The notes beneath the pieces were generated by a model that was not told where the DNA came from, did not search any database, and worked only from the letters and a program-made list of their open reading frames with translations. A stretch of DNA of 64,000 nucleotides. Source: Salinibacillus aidingensis. Lineage in GTDB: Bacteria > Bacillota > Bacilli > Bacillales > Alkalibacillaceae. Positions 60,591-64,000 of the stretch are shown in pieces. The stretch is taken from NCBI RefSeq assembly GCF_039522525.1, contig NZ_BAAADO010000004.1, positions 372,001 to 436,000 of the forward strand, read 5' to 3'. Numbering within the stretch: the stretch's first letter is position 1; every line of letters starts with the position of its first letter. The position numbers and the translations under genes were made by a program.

Positions 60591-60641
60591 AAGGAATGTT
60601 TCCCCTCCCAATTTAGTATGATTATTGATGATAAAAGTCCA

Positions 60642-61991
60642 TCATCTTACCAGACATGGTCTTTTATTATCAAATTTCCATCCAGGAATTAAATATTGCA
60701 TAGCAATAGAATCATCACGGGCACCCAGATTCATTTTTTTATAAAGATTATGGGCTTTATCAATTTGATCCAAATCAATCTTAATACCTAATCCTGGCTG
60801 ATCTGGAACTTTTACATTTCCATTTTTTATTTCAAAGGGTTCTTTGGTTAAACGTTGACCATCCTGCCATATCCAGTGTGTATCGATAGCAGTAATATTT
60901 CCAGGGGCAGCCGCTGCAACATGAGTAAACATAGCTAAAGAAATATCAAAGTGATTGTTAGAATGAGATCCCCAGGTTCTTCCCCAATCGTGACACATTT
61001 GTGCAACACGCACTGACCCTTGCATCGTCCAAAAATGGGGATCTGCTAGTGGTATATCAACTGCATTTAATTGCATCGCATGACCCATTTCGCGCCAATC
61101 TGTTGCCATCATATTAGTAGCAGTAGGTAAACCTGTTTCACGTCTAAACTCTGCCATGATCTCACGGGAAGAAAAGCCATGTTCAGCGCCACATGGATCT
61201 TCGGCATATGCCAACACGTCATGTTTGTTTTTACACAGTCTTATGGCATCCTTTAAATACCAGCAACCATTTGGGTCCAACGTGATTCGCGCTTCAGGGA
61301 AACGTTCAGCCAACGCAGTTACAGCTTCCATCTCTTCTTCACCGCGAAGGACCCCGCCCTTTAATTTGAAATCACGAAATCCATACCGTTCTTTTGCAGC
61401 TTCTGCCAGTCTTACAATGGATTCCGGGGTTAAGGCTTCCTTCCGTCGTAATCGAAACCATTCATCGTTTGCGTTATCTTCACTTATATAAGGCAAATCA
61501 GTTTTAGAACTGTCACCAATGTAAAACAGGTATCCTAGCATTTTTACTTCAGCTCTCTGTTGACCTTCACCTAGCAAAGCTGCTACTGGAACTTCCAAAT
61601 GTTTTCCTAATAAATCTAAAAAAGCAGCTTCTAATGCAGTGACAGCATGAATCATAATTCGCAAATCAAAAGTCTGTAAACCACGACCGGAAGCATCCCT
61701 GTCTGCGAATGTACTTCTAACTTTATTTAAAATATTGTTATAGTTGCCTATTGAATGACCAATTACCATCGATTTTGAATCGGCTATTGTTTTACGTATT
61801 TCTTCTCCCCCAGGAACTTCTCCAACCCCCATATTTCCACTGCTATCCTTAAGAATTACGATATTTCTAGTGAAGAAAGGACTATGTGCTCCACTTAAAT
61901 TTAATAACATACTATCTTGACCAGCCACCGGAATCACTGACATATCTACAATGGTTGGAGTGCTTTTTTTCGTAATTATAGTCATCGTCAT
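60642..61991 (-). CDS. gudD: Glucarate dehydratase
   Basis: GudD is an enolase-superfamily enzyme that dehydrates D-glucarate to 5-keto-4-deoxyglucarate, the same product garD makes from galactarate. The 449-residue protein has the KxK catalytic pair in FRDFKLKGG near residue 207, metal ligands in TLDPNGCW and YAEDPCG, then TNMMATDWREM. The catalytic His is in TWGSHSNNHFDISL near residue 338. The start has AGGGG upstream. It lies about 50 bp before garD. Confidence 0.94.
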   Translation of the reverse strand: MTMTIITKKSTPTIVDMSVIPVAGQDSMLLNLSGAHSPFFTRNIVILKDSSGNMGVGEVPGGEEIRKTIADSKSMVIGHSIGNYNNILNKVRSTFADRDASGRGLQTFDLRIMIHAVTALEAAFLDLLGKHLEVPVAALLGEGQQRAEVKMLGYLFYIGDSSKTDLPYISEDNANDEWFRLRRKEALTPESIVRLAEAAKERYGFRDFKLKGGVLRGEEEMEAVTALAERFPEARITLDPNGCWYLKDAIRLCKNKHDVLAYAEDPCGAEHGFSSREIMAEFRRETGLPTATNMMATDWREMGHAMQLNAVDIPLADPHFWTMQGSVRVAQMCHDWGRTWGSHSNNHFDISLAMFTHVAAAAPGNITAIDTHWIWQDGQRLTKEPFEIKNGNVKVPDQPGLGIKIDLDQIDKAHNLYKKMNLGARDDSIAMQYLIPGWKFDNKRPCLVR

Positions 61992-62070
61992 ATATAATCA
62001 ACCCCTAATTTTTGTATTAAAATTACTTCAGATTTTCCCGTACTGATATTCAATTGTTTATAAACATGAA

Positions 62071-63603
62071 CTAGCTATTTAGAGGGTTTTCTGATGCTTC
62101 TGAATTTCTTTCCTCTCGTTTCTCCTTTTTTGTTTTTCGACTATCATATATGGCATAGATAACCGAAGCCAAAATTAGAACCCATAGTACAATGGCAATA
62201 GGACCTTTTGTAAAGAAGATCATTAAATCCCCATTACTTCCTTTCAAGCTATCGATAAAATATTTTTCAGATTGTCTTCCTAAAATAAATCCAATTAAAA
62301 ATGGGGCAATTTGTACTCCGATTTTCATAAATAAATAGCCTAGAAAACCAAATAATAGTAACGTCCATACATCAAACATCACGCCAGAATTAATGGCATA
62401 AGAACCAACAACACACATCACAATGATAATTGGATAAATGGTATGTTTAGGGATATAGACAATCTTTGCCATATATTTAATCGAAAAAAACATGAGAATG
62501 AACATGACAATGTTTGCAATAATAAGTGAGAATACAATACCATTCCAAAGGTCAGGGTTGGTTGTAATAAATAAAGGACCTACTTGTATACCTTGCAATA
62601 GAAAGGCTCCAATTAGTACGGCTGTTGTACTATCACCCGGTATTCCCAAGGATAGTAGTGGTATTAACGCTCCACCTATTAATCCATTATTGGCTGATTC
62701 ACTGGCAATAAGTCCTTCTGGTTCTCCAGTGCCCAGCTTCTCAGGTTTTTTTGAAAAGTTTTTTGTCTGTGAATATGATGTGATCGACGCGGCACTTCCT
62801 CCCACACCTGGCAGCATACCTATAAAAGTACCTATTACAGAGGAACGAATCGTATTTACTAATTGGCCATTAAATATTTTAAATGTGAATTTATTCTTTT
62901 TATTTTTGCTTAAATCAAAATTTTGATGGGCTGCTGGTTTCATTCCCTCCTCAGCCTCATGGATAATTTGACCAATTGCAAATAAACCGATAAGGACAGG
63001 GAGAAGGGCAAACCCATAATATAATTGCTCTTCTAATCCTAATGGAATCATTCGTAATTTATTGTTGTCAGGAAACATACCTATTAGACTTATAAAGACC
63101 CCCAGTACGCCACTAAAAATTCCTACAAGCAAGCTTCCTTTAGAGATTGATGCTATGACCGTCAGAGCAAAAAGGATAATTAAAAATTTCTCAACTGAAG
63201 AAAATTCTATTGCGATCGATGAAAGTAATGGAGCAAAGAAATATAGAATCGTTAAACTAAAGAAACCACCGATAATGGAAGCTGAAATTGCTACCTTTAA
63301 TGCTTTCTCCCCTTGGCCTTTTTGAGTCATAGGAAAACCATCAAAAGTAGTACATAACGAAGAAGGAGTTCCCGGAATATTTAGTAGAATTGCAGGAACT
63401 AAGCCTCCACTAATTCCGCCAACATATAGCCCTATTAATAATGCAATAGCATCAACCATGTCGAGTGCATAGGTAAGGGGAAGGAAGAGGGCAATCGACA
63501 TCGTTGCCGTCATCCCAGGTATTGCGCCAAATACGATACCAAGCATTACACCTGTAAATACTAAGACTACAGACAATGGAGTGAGTATCCCGATTATTTC
63601 CAT
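62071..63603 (-). CDS. tctA: Tripartite tricarboxylate transporter permease TctA
   Basis: The 510-residue large membrane subunit of a TctABC-type carboxylate uptake system has about 12 helices. It shows the conserved GAIPGMTATMSIALFLPLTY near residue 26, IPGTPSSLCTTFDGFPM near 75, and GMLPGVGGSAASITSYSQTK near 260. Its neighbours suggest glucarate/galactarate as substrate, although the family is named after citrate-like acids. The start has GGAGGG upstream. tctB lies immediately upstream, 15 bp away; a tctC binding protein would lie outside the window. Confidence 0.92.
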   Translation of the reverse strand: MEIIGILTPLSVVLVFTGVMLGIVFGAIPGMTATMSIALFLPLTYALDMVDAIALLIGLYVGGISGGLVPAILLNIPGTPSSLCTTFDGFPMTQKGQGEKALKVAISASIIGGFFSLTILYFFAPLLSSIAIEFSSVEKFLIILFALTVIASISKGSLLVGIFSGVLGVFISLIGMFPDNNKLRMIPLGLEEQLYYGFALLPVLIGLFAIGQIIHEAEEGMKPAAHQNFDLSKNKKNKFTFKIFNGQLVNTIRSSVIGTFIGMLPGVGGSAASITSYSQTKNFSKKPEKLGTGEPEGLIASESANNGLIGGALIPLLSLGIPGDSTTAVLIGAFLLQGIQVGPLFITTNPDLWNGIVFSLIIANIVMFILMFFSIKYMAKIVYIPKHTIYPIIIVMCVVGSYAINSGVMFDVWTLLLFGFLGYLFMKIGVQIAPFLIGFILGRQSEKYFIDSLKGSNGDLMIFFTKGPIAIVLWVLILASVIYAIYDSRKTKKEKREERNSEASENPLNS

Positions 63604-63618
63604 AAATTGCTACCCTCC

Positions 63619-63999
63619 TTATGGTAAAGTTATATTGAACATTTGACCGAATAAAAACCAAATGAAAACTGATGTTATTATTGAATTGGCAAGAGATAGG
63701 AGAATTGATTTCCGTTTTAGATCACCAATAAATAAAAGCATAATAAGAAACATAAAAAGAATACTAGATAGTAGAAAGCCAATTGGCTCCATTATGATTC
63801 CATAACCCAGGAGTAAAATAATGGTTCCGTAAAATTTAGGTTTATCATAATTGTCTATGAAAAAATTAAAATTAAACTTCTTTGATTTCCCTTCCTTTAT
63901 TCTTGTAACGATCCTTCTTACTATTATCAGAATCAATAAAGTAATGAGAATTGATAATACGATTTTAGGAAAAATGGTATGCGATTCACTAAATGTAAT
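63619..63999 (-). CDS. tctB: Tripartite tricarboxylate transporter small subunit TctB (partial)
   Basis: The frame stays open to the window edge, so the N-terminus is missing. About 126 residues are visible with hydrophobic segments (FPKIVLSILITLLILIIV, then IILLLGYGIIMEPIGFLLSS). This fits the four-helix TctB subunit. The calling frame starting at TTG 63936 would cut off the first helix. It precedes tctA by 15 bp. Confidence 0.8.
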   Translation of the reverse strand: MTFSESHTIFPKIVLSILITLLILIIVRRIVTRIKEGKSKKFNFNFFIDNYDKPKFYGTIILLLGYGIIMEPIGFLLSSILFMFLIMLLFIGDLKRKSILLSLANSIITSVFIWFLFGQMFNITLP

Positions 64000-64000
64000 C

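Noticed and set aside
1..64000. CRISPR arrays, rRNA genes, prophage structural genes, replication origin
   Set aside because: No regularly spaced repeats, rRNA sequence, phage genes or DnaA-box clusters were seen. YneB is a recombinase but belongs to the conserved SOS operon.

Overview
The window reads as the core chromosome of a low-GC, endospore-forming member of the Bacillaceae. Gene order closely follows the Bacillus subtilis miaB-ricA-cotE-mutSL, miaA-hfq-spoVK-hflX-ynbB-glnRA and lexA-yneB-ynzC-tkt-sirA-yneF-ccdA-yneI-ccdC-yneK-citB-sspN-tlp-yneP-plsY-parEC blocks. CotE, SpoVK, SirA, SspN and Tlp show a spore former. A Virgibacillus/Oceanobacillus/Lentibacillus-like genus is my guess from memory of protein style, not a computed placement.

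Layout. 1-1202: end of a 2-oxoacid:acceptor oxidoreductase (korAB). 1325-2711: an epimerase-like protein and a DCC thiol oxidoreductase. 2847-10292: miaB, ricA, cotE, mutS, mutL. 10488-17271: miaA, hfq, spoVK, hflX, an ynbB-type PLP enzyme, and glnRA with a GlnR box. 17518-18650: a 1.1-kb segment bounded by about 75-bp imperfect inverted repeats, carrying a 2H-phosphoesterase-like gene and no transposase. 18677-20647: the SOS locus lexA / yneA-like mini-ORF / yneB / ynzC with several LexA boxes. 20848-26488: tkt, sirA, yneF, ccdA, a solitary mrpB, yneI, ccdC, yneK.

27348-32792 is the most unusual part: a selenocysteine locus. It has a tRNA-Sec gene with a UCA anticodon on the minus strand, a PAS histidine kinase gene running straight into selB, a SelW/Rdx-family selenoprotein gene whose CxxU motif is encoded by an in-frame TGA followed by a SECIS-like hairpin, and selA. 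selD is not in the window. The selenoprotein gene is invisible to ordinary ORF calling.

33161-46811: citB, yneN, an fbpB-like gene, sspN, tlp, yneP, yneQ, yidD, folE2, capA-like, plsY, yneT, and parEC with a LexA box inside the promoter. 46995-56484: fabI with a FapR-like box, then a TetR-regulated acyl-CoA degradation cluster (acyl-CoA dehydrogenase, BCCP-like protein, enoyl-CoA hydratase, carboxyltransferase) that lacks the biotin carboxylase and HMG-CoA lyase genes of the equivalent yng cluster. After it come a methyltransferase, a decayed Nudix/GNAT pair and an acyl-CoA synthetase. 56633-58435: a PaiA-like acetyltransferase and an MFS transporter. 59052-64000: a minus-strand aldarate operon, tctB-tctA-gudD-garD, for uptake and dehydration of glucarate/galactarate; tctB runs off the window.

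Interspersed non-coding repeats occur at about 4910, 11730-11880, 47767-47824 and 54349-54493.
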